Shown here: one piece after another, positions 21,147-31,118 of the stretch
Layout: each line of letters opens with the position of its first letter
Numbering within the stretch: the first letter of the stretch is position 1
Source: Pyrus communis
Taxonomy: Eukaryota; Streptophyta; Magnoliopsida; Rosales; Rosaceae
Length of the DNA: 64,000 nt
Direction: 5' to 3'
Assembly (NCBI RefSeq): GCF_963583255.1
Contig: NC_084805.1
Span: 12,082,827-12,146,826 of the forward strand
Translations under genes and position numbers: made by a program
The notes under the pieces: generated by a model
What the model saw: only the letters and a program-made list of their open reading frames with translations
Databases searched by the model: none
What the model was told of the DNA's origin: nothing

Positions 21147-23394
21147 CTAGTAAATTTTACCCGCACGTTGTTGCGGAAGCGAAAATATAACTATAGACTA
21201 TATTTTTAACATATAAATAACCAAAGACTAAGATAAATATTAAGTAGAAAATGGAGCAAATATTTTTACAAAGTTGTCTAAGTTTATGTAACTTACAGAA
21301 AAGACATTGTGAAATGCCTTGTCATTGATATACAAAAAATGGCTAGTCAAGTATTCCTCATTGACAGTTACTTGAACATAGAATATCCCATAAGAGCACA
21401 TTTTCCTTGAAGCAGTCACTGCATATAAAACAATTTGGATCATCAGGGAAAAAAAAAAAAAAAAAGGTTACAACTGAAACAAAATGTTAATACAGTTGTA
21501 ATTAATTAGCAGTAATACTTTACATGAATGAATTGGACAGACGATGGCAAACTATGATATCAATAAATGAAAAAAAAAATTCAACAGCCATCATTTATAT
21601 ATAGGAATAATAAAAATCCATTTGCATTAGCTCTGGATCAAGATCAACTCAAGGCTACAAAAATTTGAAACCCAAGATTTAGATCGCATTATTCAACCCC
21701 AAAAGCCAAATAGTACATATAACCGACTCAACACAATGGATGGCATAAATCAAATCTAGGAAATCATACTCAACCTGCATTGCAGAAAGGAACACTGTAG
21801 TTTATATACATTCTCAATGTCCTCAGCAAATCCTCTCTCCAATGGCTCAGCAATCTACAAAAGGTTTTTAGAAGATTATAATTTAAAAACTGAATCACAT
21901 AAAATTTCTGAAATTAGGTTGCTTCTTACCATAGTTATTTTATTCTTCTTATTGGATGTTTGAGCAAAGCATTTTATTGACAAAGGCTACACTGCTTCAC
22001 AAAATGAAACGACAGGATCAACCTACAAACAAAAGCATATCCATCAAGAAAAGAAGAAAATAAAATTTTACATGCTTAAGGGGTGGAAAAATTACTTTAA
22101 AAAGAAACAACGTGAAGAGAGGATGAGGATTGGGAGCAAACAATTACCTTGACTTCTACTTCCAAATAAAGCTCTCTTAGGTCCTTCATTATTCTGACAT
22201 AGCTTATAACACATTAATTTATGTTAAAAAAACCTAAAATTAAGCACCAAATGTTTCACTTCAAATTCCATAAAAATCAAACCTCTGAAACAAAAAGTTA
22301 TTGGGCTTTCTCTTGTGAGGAGGAGTTCAAAACTCACAATTCTGCAAGATGGGCATCGGCCGTAGATTCGATTGGTCTAGGATTTCACATTCGTTTTCTG
22401 CCCTTTGCAAAAATCACAGAGCAGCCACCTTCTCTCATTGCAATCCTCGCAGAGAATCGCCATGTCAGCCTTGGAAAAAACTGGAATCAAAGCAAAAACA
22501 TGTAAAAGGGCGGTGCCATACCTGTGGAGCTCGAGCATGGAAAGGCTCTGGTTCCATGCAAAACAACAGAAAAAACATTTACAGATCTAGCTTTACAGAG
22601 ATGCACAACCAGTTGAAAAACGGATACTGGAAACAAAATCTCCAAACAAATGAAAACCAAATTTACTCAGGAATCCGATAGTAGCAAGGTCTAGTTCTCT
22701 AGTCATCAGCAGAAATCGCCATGTAGGAAAATCGAGCATCCGAACGCATAAACAAAACAGTCAAAATTAAAAAAAAAAAAAAAACCAAAAACCAAAATTT
22801 AAACATAAGTTGTATTTGCGGAGCAAAAGCCACCCAAAAACAAATACCCGAGCACTCGAGCTGAGTTTTGAAAGAGAAGTCGAGCTAGAATCCTAGAAGC
22901 CGTCGCCGGCCAATTGAATCATCAGAGATAAGGCAAGGATGAGTGGGTATTTTAGATAGAGAATCAAGCGACTGGATATTTCGATATGCCGTTGGAGATT
23001 GGAACGATCTGGATGAATTTTGGTTTCGGGATTCTAAGGTTGGATGAACGCAGGGTTTTTTTTTTTCATTTCAAGAGAGATGAAGCAAATGAAAGCAATT
23101 GGAAGCAATTGGAAGCCACTGGAAGCAAATGGAAATCTTGACACTACGGGCCAAATGATCCCGATGACGAACACGTGGAACTAACACGCAGCAGCAGATA
23201 AAAGTGGAAGAAGCTGGAACCCTAGAAAACACAACACGCACGCACGGATGGAAAGAAAAATGAGAGAAGGGCAAAATGGCCAATTCACCATTCAACCCCA
23301 CTAAAGCTGAAAAAACATGAAGAGAAAGAGGGGCAAAACCGGTGGAGCACTGTTAATGAACAGTAGTTTTCACCGGGTTTTAGTATATATAAAA
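21147..23394 (-). mobile_element. Helitron-like insertion, 2.25 kb
   Basis: It splits a 338 bp unit between A and T with no target duplication, as Helitrons do. On the minus strand its 3' end reads CTAG followed by the host T, preceded by a hairpin with stem CCGCA/TGCGG and a 6-base loop (21161-21176) about 10 bases from the end. All three are Helitron hallmarks. The other end, TTTTATATATACTAAAACCC on the minus strand, lacks the classical 5' TC, which leaves some doubt. It has no Rep/helicase gene and carries a gene fragment (22335-22463), so it is non-autonomous. Confidence 0.7.
22335..22463 (-). pseudogene. captured CxxC-rich gene fragment
   Basis: On the minus strand the frame opens MAILCEDCNERRWLLCDFCK, runs to an in-frame TAG, and continues to RCPSCRIV, giving three CxxC pairs spaced as in a zinc-binding cysteine-rich domain. 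The layout resembles the C-terminal Cys-rich part of plant glutaredoxin-like proteins, but this is a weak recognition. Sequence at higher coordinates has splice-like AG/GT junctions, so an exon of a host gene was probably captured. Confidence 0.45.
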
Positions 23395-25391
23395 TTTATA
23401 CTTTTATTAAGTATAACATAAGATTTTGTGGTATCCACTTGTGTAAATATTTTAAATTGAAGATCGAATTCATTCATTGTATTCATATAGGGTCAAGGAG
23501 TGTAGTTATAAAAAATCATCAAAATCGGAGTTAAAATAACCGTTAAATCGTGATTTTTCGTTTATAACCGTTGAAAAGCTTTGTCCCGTTACTTGATCTT
23601 TGAATGTTTTTTTTTTGTGATTTTTTGCTGATGTGATCTCCAAGCATATACAAACAATTTTAACGGTTTGGATCGTTGAAATTAGTTTTGGAGAATTCGT
23701 AAAACGATAGATTGACTAACACTTAGAGTTTATTTATACTTTCATTAAGTATAACATAAGATTTTGTGGTATCCACTTGTGTAAATATTTTAAATTGAAG
23801 ATCGAATTCATTCATTGTATTCATATAGGGTCAATGAGTGTAGTTATAAAAACTCATCAAAATCGGAGTTAAAATAACCGTTAAATCGTGATTTTTCGTT
23901 TATAACCGTTGAAAAGCTTTGTCCCGTTACTTGATCTCTGAATGTTTTTTTTTTGTGATTTTTTGCTGATGTGATCTCCAAGCATATACAAACAATTTTG
24001 ACGGTTTGGATCGTTGAAATTAGTTTTGGAGAATTCGTAAAACGATAGATTGACTAACACTTAGAGTTTATTTATACTTTCATTAAGTATAACATAAGAT
24101 TTTGTGGTATCCACTTGTGTAAATATTTTAAATTGAAGATCGAATTCATTCATTGTATTCAAATAGGGTCAAGGAGTGTAGTTATAAAAAATCATCAAAA
24201 TCGGAGTTAAAATAACCGTTAAATCGTGATTTTTCATTTATAACCGTTGAAAAGCTTTGCCCGTTACTTGATCTCTTAATGTTTTTTTTTTTGTGATTTT
24301 TTGCTGATGTGATCTCCAAGCATATACAAACAATTTTGACGGTTTGGATCGTTGAAATTAGTTTTGGAGAATTCGTAAAATGATAGATTGACTAACACTT
24401 AGAGTTTATTTATACTTTTATTAAGTATAACATAAGATTTTGTGGTATCCACTTGTGTAAATATTTTAAATTGAAGATCGAATTTATTCATTGTATTCAT
24501 ATAGGGTCAAGGAGTGTAGTTATAAAAAATCATCAAAATCGGAGTTAAAATAACCGTTAAATCGTGATTTTTCGTTTATAACCGTTGAAAAGTTTTGTCC
24601 CGTTACTTGATCTTTGAATGTTTTTTTTTTGTGATTTTTAGCTGATGTGATCTCCAATCATATACAAACAATTTTGACGGTTTGGATCGTTGAAATTAGT
24701 TTTGGAGAATTCGTAAAACGATAGATTGACTAACACTTAGAGTTTATTTATACTTTCATTAAGTATAACATAAGATTTTGTGGTATCCACTTGTGTAAAT
24801 ATTTTAAATTGAAGATCGAATTCATTCATTGTATTCACATAGGGTCAAGGAGTGTAGTTATAAAAAATCATCAAAATCGGAGTTAAAATAACCGTTAAAT
24901 CGTGATTTTTCGTTTATAACCGTTGAAAAGCTTTGTCCCGTTACTTGATCTTTGAATGTTTTTTTTTTGTGATTTTTTGCTGATGTAATCTCCAAGCATA
25001 TACAAACAATTTTGACGGTTTGGATCGTTGAAAATAGTTTTGGAGAATTCGTAAAACGATAGATTGACTAACACTTAGAGTTTATTTATACTTTCATTAA
25101 GTATAACATAAGATTTTGTGGTATCCACTTGTGTAAATATTTTAAATTGAAGATCGAATTCATTCATTGTATTCATATAGGGTCAAGGAGTGTAGTTATA
25201 AAAAATCATCAAAATCGGAGTTAAAATAACCGTTAAATCGTGATTTTTTGTTTATAACCGTTGAAAAGCTTTGTCCCTTTACTTGATCTCTGAATGTTTA
25301 TTTTTTATGATTTTTTGTTGATGTGATCTCAAAGCATATACAAACAAGTTTGACGGTTGGGATCGTTGAAATTAGTTTTGGAGAATTCGTA

Positions 25392-26160
25392 TGCCATCAA
25401 TCAAGTTCCGTGTGTGTGTGTGTATATATATATATTTATTAAGTAGATTTAAATCTATTTATTTTGTATGTATAAATTATAATTGACTAGTTCACGGAAT
25501 AGTACATACATCACGTGTCACGTGTGTCATTATAAAAATAGTGAGATATGTCATGACAGTCATGTGTGTGATAAAAAGTTAATAACTTAAAAAAAAAAAA
25601 AAAAAAATTTCTCACCACTTCTAGTAATTTTCATTTTTCCCTCTCTTTTTTGTTTCCTTTTCAACTTTTTCTTATCATTTTCACTTTTCCCTCCAACATC
25701 TTTCCCTAATTCCCTCACTTTTTTGTTTTATTTTCAATTTTTCTTAACATTTTCATTTTCCCTTCATTTTTTTTCTTCAAAAAGGGCGGCAAGTTGGCAA
25801 AGGCAAGAAATTGATTATTGAAATTTGAATGGAAAGAAATCACATCAAATTTCAATGGATGCAAAATCATGCAATGCATCATGCATATTAAATTATTAAT
25901 TAATAATTATTATAGTTTTTATAAAATTTAATATATATATATATATATATAATTAATATAGATAGACTTAATATTTTGGGGGTATAATTATTATAGTATA
26001 TATAATTATTATAATTATTATAAATTTTATAGTTAATTTAATATATATATATATATATTTATTTATTATAATTTTTAGGGGTATAAAATTGTAAAATTAA
26101 TGTATATAATTACTACAATATTGTTTTAGGATTATAAAATTATAAAAATAATATTCTGCT
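25392..26160. other. AT-rich tail of the hAT-type element
   Basis: No gene. The stretch has a TG/TA microsatellite at about 25409-25436, a run of A at about 25590-25607, and TA runs at about 25931-25951 and 26041-26059. Confidence 0.7.
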
Positions 26161-26378
26161 TATCGTGTATCGTGTTAACCACGTGTATACCCGAACCAAC
26201 CCGTTATCTTAACAAGTGCTTATCGGGTTACCCGATAACGACCCGATTCGTTATCGTGTCGACTCAAACACCTGTTAATTTCGTGTCGTGTCGTGTCGGA
26301 TTATCGAGTCGTGTCAGAAATTGCCAGGCATAATCAAAACCCAGCCACTAAACCCAAAACCTTCTCACTCTATCCCCA

Positions 26379-28636
26379 ATGGCAGAGCAAATGGCTCTCC
26401 CTCTTCTCCTTCCTAACCCACCTCCCTCCTCCAGACCCTTCTTCCAAACCCACCACCAACCCCAAAACCCAGCCACTCCCCCACCGCCACCGCCGCTTCC
26501 ACGTCCTCCACCGCCTCCCATAACCCCTCTCCTCCAAGAGCTCCTTCTCCACCCAAACCCCTCCACCCCACATACCCAACTCCCCACTTCCCCTCCCACC
26601 CTCCCTAGAGCTCGCACTCGCATCGGCAGGTCACGCGACTCCAACCGCGGCAAGCCCTGGTCCCACCACCGCTTCTCCTCCCAAGGTCAGCATATCCTCC
26701 ACTCCTTTCTCGACCCACAGTTCGATTCCTCCGAATTAGGTGAGAAGCTTGTTGGTTTAGTTGAATTGCATAGGGATGAATTTGGGTCGAGCTTGGCTCT
26801 CTGGCTTTGGATTTACTGGGTATTGTTAAAGGTTTAGGCTTTCATAAGAGATTTAACTTGGCTATTAGTGTTTTCGAGTGGTTTAAGAAACGTGAGGATT
26901 GCGATTTGGTTTTGAATGGCTCTGTCGTTGCTGTGATTATTAGTATTCTGGGGAAAGTGGGTCGGGTTTCGAATGGAACTTCGTTGTTTCAGAATTTGCA
27001 CAATGAAGGCTTTTCTCTTGATGTTTATGCTTATACATCTTTGATTACTGCTTGTGCTAGTAATGGGAGGTATCGGGAGGCGGTTTCGGTGTTTAAGAAA
27101 ATGGAGGAAGAGGGTTTTAGGCCGACTTTGATAACTTACAATGTGATTTTGAATGTGTATGGGAAAATGGGTATGCCTTGGGCATAAGATTAGAGCTCTT
27201 GTGGAGGGTATGAAGAGTTCTGGGATTGCCCCGGATTCTTATACTTATAATACGCTTATTACTTGTTGTCGGCACGGGTCTTTGTATTTGGAGGCTGCTG
27301 AGGCTTTTCAGGAGATGATGGAGAAGGGGATTAAACCCGATGTTTTTACCTACACCACCCTTTTGTCAGGATATGAGAAGGCTGGGAAGGATGAGCTGGC
27401 AATGAGGGTTTTTGAGGAGATGAAAAGTTTTGGTTGCAAACCAAACATTTGTACCTTTAACGCCCTTATTAAAATGCATGGTAACAGGGGAAATTTTGCT
27501 GAAATGATGAAAGTTTTTGAAGAGATCAAGATATGCAAGTGCACCCCAGACATAGTTACTTGGAACACACTTTTGGCAGTGTTTGGCCAAAATGGGATGG
27601 ACTTGGAAGTTTCGGGAGTGTTTAGGGAGATGAAGAGAGCAGGGTTTGTACCCGAGAGGGATACTTTCAACACTCTAATCAGTGCATACAGCCGGTGCGG
27701 TTCTTTCGACCAAGCTGTGGCTGTGTATAAGAGAATGCTAGAAGCTGGTGTTACTCCAGACCTCTCCTCCTATAATGCTGTTTTGGCAGCACTGGCGCGA
27801 GGTGGGCTTTGGCAACAGTCTGAGAAAATGCTTACGGAAATGCAGAATGGTCACTGCAAACCCAATGAGCTTACATATAGTTCTCTGCTCCACACTTATG
27901 CCAATGGCAAGGAAATTGAGCGCATTCATATTCTTGCTGAAGAAATATACTCTGGTGTAATTGAACCCCACGTTGTTCTCTTGAAGACACTTGTTCTCGT
28001 CTTTAATAAGAGTGACCTTTTGATGGAAACAGAACATGCCTTCTTGGAACTGAGAAAAAAAGGGTACCTTGAATGCGATGCTATCAATATATGGCCGGAG
28101 GCAGATGTTTTCGAAGACAAGTGAGATTTTGAAATTTATGAATGAGATGGGGTATACTCCTAGCTTGACAACCTACAATAGTATGATGTATATGTACAGC
28201 CGCTCAGAAGATTACGAGAAATCAGAACAGTTTTTGAGGGAGATTATTGAGAAGGGTATAAAACCTGATATAATTTCATACAACACTATTATTTTCGCCT
28301 ATTGTAGAAATGGTCGTATGAGAGAGGCTTCACGGATATTCTCAGAAACGAGGGACGCTGGGATTTCTCCAGATGTAATCACTTACAACACCTTTGTGGC
28401 AAGTTATGCAGCTGATTCACTGTTCAAGGAAGCTATTGATGTGGTCCGCTACATGATTAAGAACGGCTGCAAACCAAACCAGAACACGTACAAACTCCAT
28501 TGTAGACTGGTACTGTAAGCATAATCGACGGGACAATGGAGTTAAGTTTGTCAATAACCTTCTCAATCTTAATCCGCATATTTCCAAGGGGGAGGAGTCC
28601 AGATTACTAGACCGTATCAAAAATAAGTGGTCATAG
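26379..28636 (+). pseudogene. P-class PPR gene, frameshifted pseudogene
   Basis: An intronless region encodes a proline-rich N-terminus resembling an organelle transit peptide, then a run of 35-residue PPR motifs, e.g. GFSLDVYAYTSLITACASNG, GIAPDSYTYNTLITCC and GIKPDIISYNTIIFAYCRNG. It most resembles the Arabidopsis At5g02860 type (recognition, not search). Four single-base-type frame changes occur at about 26800, 27178, 28066 and 28487; the last segment ends at a TAG at 28636. From family knowledge, the stretch between LEAAEAFQEM and MEKGIKPDVFTY (about 27300-27330) lacks about 105 residues, exactly three motifs, in frame. A hAT-type element lies 46 bp upstream of the ATG. An assembly with indel errors could explain some shifts but not the missing motifs. 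Confidence 0.8.
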
Positions 28637-29103
28637 TTAGTTTTTCCTCTATGAATGGGGTTGTTGCTCAATTGGCATAGTTTTAGCGTCGAACATTTAT
28701 ATACATCAAGTTGTTCATTACCTCTTGCTATGCTCATGTTATATATATTTTGTTCGGCCATGGAGACGGGGAGGATGTAATCTCGCTGTACATGATTTTG
28801 TTGTTTCTCCGAAAGGCTAGCGTACCGGAGAAAATTAACCTATATATTAAGTCCATTTCAATTTTTATGGCCTGCAGCATATGTATCAATGAGCTAAGAT
28901 GAAGCAGTGGGATGCTCGGTAACTTTTGAGGTATGTACAATTAACTCTTCCTCATCAACCAAACTTGCCAGTAACTGCAGCAGCTTTGTTAACTTTGATA
29001 GTTAGGTTGTGAAAATTTCAGTGCTGTAACAATCTTTTGTATGATCAAAGGTTAAACTTTTCTATATGGGATTTTGGAGTTTTATCCAAGGTTATAATTA
29101 AAC
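28637..29103. other. 3' flank of the PPR pseudogene
   Basis: AT-rich sequence, probably the old 3' untranslated region. No gene or clear element is seen. Confidence 0.5.
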
Positions 29104-29880
29104 CTTGTAAAAGGAATCTTATACCATCAATTACAAATCTAATAATGTATCTTCCTTATCATTTGCTTTCTTATCTGTTTATTAGCCAGTATTAAGTTTT
29201 GAGCGATGTTATTTGTAGCACGTTTATTGATCATATTGCTTAGGTGAGTTTGGATGAATAAGATGCTTTCTTTCAAGTAATATGTAGATATGGTTGCCCT
29301 TGTAAAACGAATCTTATACCATCAATTACGAATCTAATAATGTATATTCCTTATCATTTGCTTTCTTATCTGTTTATTAGCCAGTATTAAGTTTTGAGAG
29401 ATGTTATTTGTATCACGTTTATTGATCACATTGCTTAGGTGAGTTTTGATGAATAAGATGCTTTCTTTCAAGTAATATGTAGATATGGTTGCCCTTGTAA
29501 AACGAATCTTATACCATCAATTACAAATCTAATAATGTATCTTCTTTATCATTTGCTTTCTTATCTGTTTATTAGCCAGTATTAAGTTTTGAGCGATGTT
29601 ATTTGTATCACGTTTATTGATCACATTGCTTAGGTGAGTTTTGATGAATAAGATGTTTTCTTTCAAGTAATATGTAGATATGGTTGCCCTTGTAAAACGA
29701 ATCTTATACCATCAATTACAAATCTAATAATGTATCTTCCTTATCATTTGCTTTCTTATCTGTTTGTATTAAGTTTTGAGCGATGTTATTTGTATTACGT
29801 TTATTGATCACATTGCTTAGGTGAGTTTTGATGAATAAGATGCTTTCTTTCAAGTAATATGTAGATATGGTTGCCCTTGG
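29104..29880. repeat. 195 bp minisatellite, four copies
   Basis: Copies start at CTTGTAAAA in 29104, 29299, 29494 and 29689, each exactly 195 apart. The fourth is about 186 long because of a small deletion after TCTGTTT. A few substitutions separate the copies. It lies about 470 bases downstream of the PPR pseudogene. Confidence 0.9.
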
Positions 29881-29971
29881 AATTACAGGTAATCATGCAT
29901 ATGACTTCATCCTGTGCATAATTGCCTACAATTTGGCCCATTGCTTTGGTGAGAAAATGAGTGAAGAATAA

Positions 29972-30760
29972 GGCCGTGTTTGGTATTACCATTTTCCGTA
30001 AAAACTGCTTTATTTTAAAGTTGAGCAATAAAAAAGTGAGATAAAATTAAAATATCTGGCTAATTTAAAAATAAAAAAAGAAAGAAAAAATGTTCTTCCA
30101 ATAGCAACTTTTAAAAGCAACATGTAAGTTGTTTTAATAAAAGACAGAGTTGAGCCCTTTAATGAATATTTCCAATTCTCGTAATATCCTTATTTGTTTT
30201 TAAAAATTTACATTGTTTAACCTTCTATACTCACTTTATCTCTTGGAGAACAAAGTGATTGCTATCACCTACTACTACAAATACTAACTTTAGATCACCA
30301 CTACCATGACCACCACCACCATTACAACCACCATCACCACCGTCGATATTGTTGCCGTCACCGTTGCCATCACCACCATAAACTACAGTTGCCACCACTG
30401 CCACCACAACAACAAACACAACCACTACTCTTACCTCACTCTAACCACCATACCTCATTATTGGCACCACCACCATACCCTACCTTTGTAGCTGCCATCA
30501 CCACCAGCGCCACATCACCATCACTGCCCTTACCATTGCTATCATCACAACCACACCCACTACCATGTCAAATTTTGTCATTATATACAATTATATCACT
30601 TTTACATTAAAATTTCCCAAACGTTTTTACACGACTTTTTATACTTACCACTTTTGAAAGTACAGTTTATCAAGCGCTAAATTGCTTTATTTACAACTGA
30701 TTATTCTTAAAGCACGGCAAAAGCAGTTAAAAAAACATAGCAATTCCAAACTGGCTTAAG
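29972..30760. mobile_element. candidate hAT-like non-autonomous element
   Basis: The left end GGCCGTGTTTGGTATTAC resembles the complement of the right end GCAATTCCAAACTGGC. Next to them, AAGAATAA at the left and AAGAGTAG at the right are a weak 8 bp duplication candidate (6 of 8). The interior has no transposase and includes the CAC/ACC-rich tract at 30290-30560. Confidence 0.45.
30290..30560. repeat. CAC/ACC trinucleotide-rich low-complexity tract
   Basis: Long runs of CCA/CAC-type triplets with interruptions. Open frames across it are Thr- or Pro-rich on one strand and Gly/Val-rich on the other, as expected from composition alone. Confidence 0.85.
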
Positions 30761-31118
30761 AGTAGAATTTTCATTCGACATGATTAGGAATATACCATAA
30801 AACAAATAGCACATACCTGTATTTGATTCACAGTATCTCTAATATGGCTTGTATGAAAAATACGAGACTAGCTACAAGCAATTGTTCGTTGCTCAATAAT
30901 ACTAGAATCATCCATATATTTGGATTAGTCTACCGTATGTACTTTGTTCCGATTAATTACAATTCGTAGATAAGATGCAGCCGAAACATTTCTTGAACGA
31001 GTTCATAAAGTGAAAAAATAAATGCACATTTTTTAAAACTTTCACGTACTTGTTAATCTTGTCATTTTTTTTTGTTTAATTTAATAAATCTGATGATCGG
31101 AAATAATTAAAAAAAAAA
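30761..31118. other. intergenic, nothing recognised
   Basis: AT-rich spacer between two transposon-like structures. No gene or repeat is supported. Confidence 0.5.

Larger units (their letters stand above)
20719..25391 (+). repeat. 338 bp tandem repeat array, about 7.2 units
   Basis: The unit start (A)GCATATACAAACAATTTT falls at 20719, 21057, 23643, 23981, 24319, 24657, 24995 and 25333. Every uninterrupted spacing is exactly 338. The second unit is split at 21146/23395, and its two parts (90 and 248 bases) add up to 338. Units differ by only a few substitutions, and the last is cut at about 25391. Each unit contains a poly(T) tract of about 9-11 bases and a segment with AACCGTTAAATCGTGATTTT. 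The array lies wholly inside the hAT-type element. Confidence 0.95.
20440..26332. mobile_element. non-autonomous hAT-type element, 5.9 kb, repeat-filled
   Basis: The terminal inverted repeats are TAGGCCTGGCAA at the left and the complement of TATGCCTGGCAA at the right (11 of 12). ATCAAAAC lies directly on both sides (20432-20439 and 26333-26340), a perfect 8 bp duplication typical of hAT. Subterminal CGGGTC/CGTGTC motifs are dense at both ends (20455-20605 and 26180-26320). There is no transposase. The interior is a 338 bp tandem array (20719-25391) split by a Helitron-like insertion, then AT-rich sequence. The right end lies 46 bp upstream of the PPR pseudogene's ATG. Confidence 0.85.

Noticed and set aside
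20719..25391. CRISPR-like array
   Set aside because: Units are 338 bases and contiguous, with no unique spacers, in a plant transposon.
26700..28520. PPR frame changes explained by introns
   Set aside because: The frames overlap directly with continuous motif coding and no GT-AG pair sits between them. Genes of this type are normally intronless.
30290..30610. Thr/Pro-rich or Gly/Val-rich open frames
   Set aside because: They arise from the CAC/ACC triplet tract and have no start context or domain.
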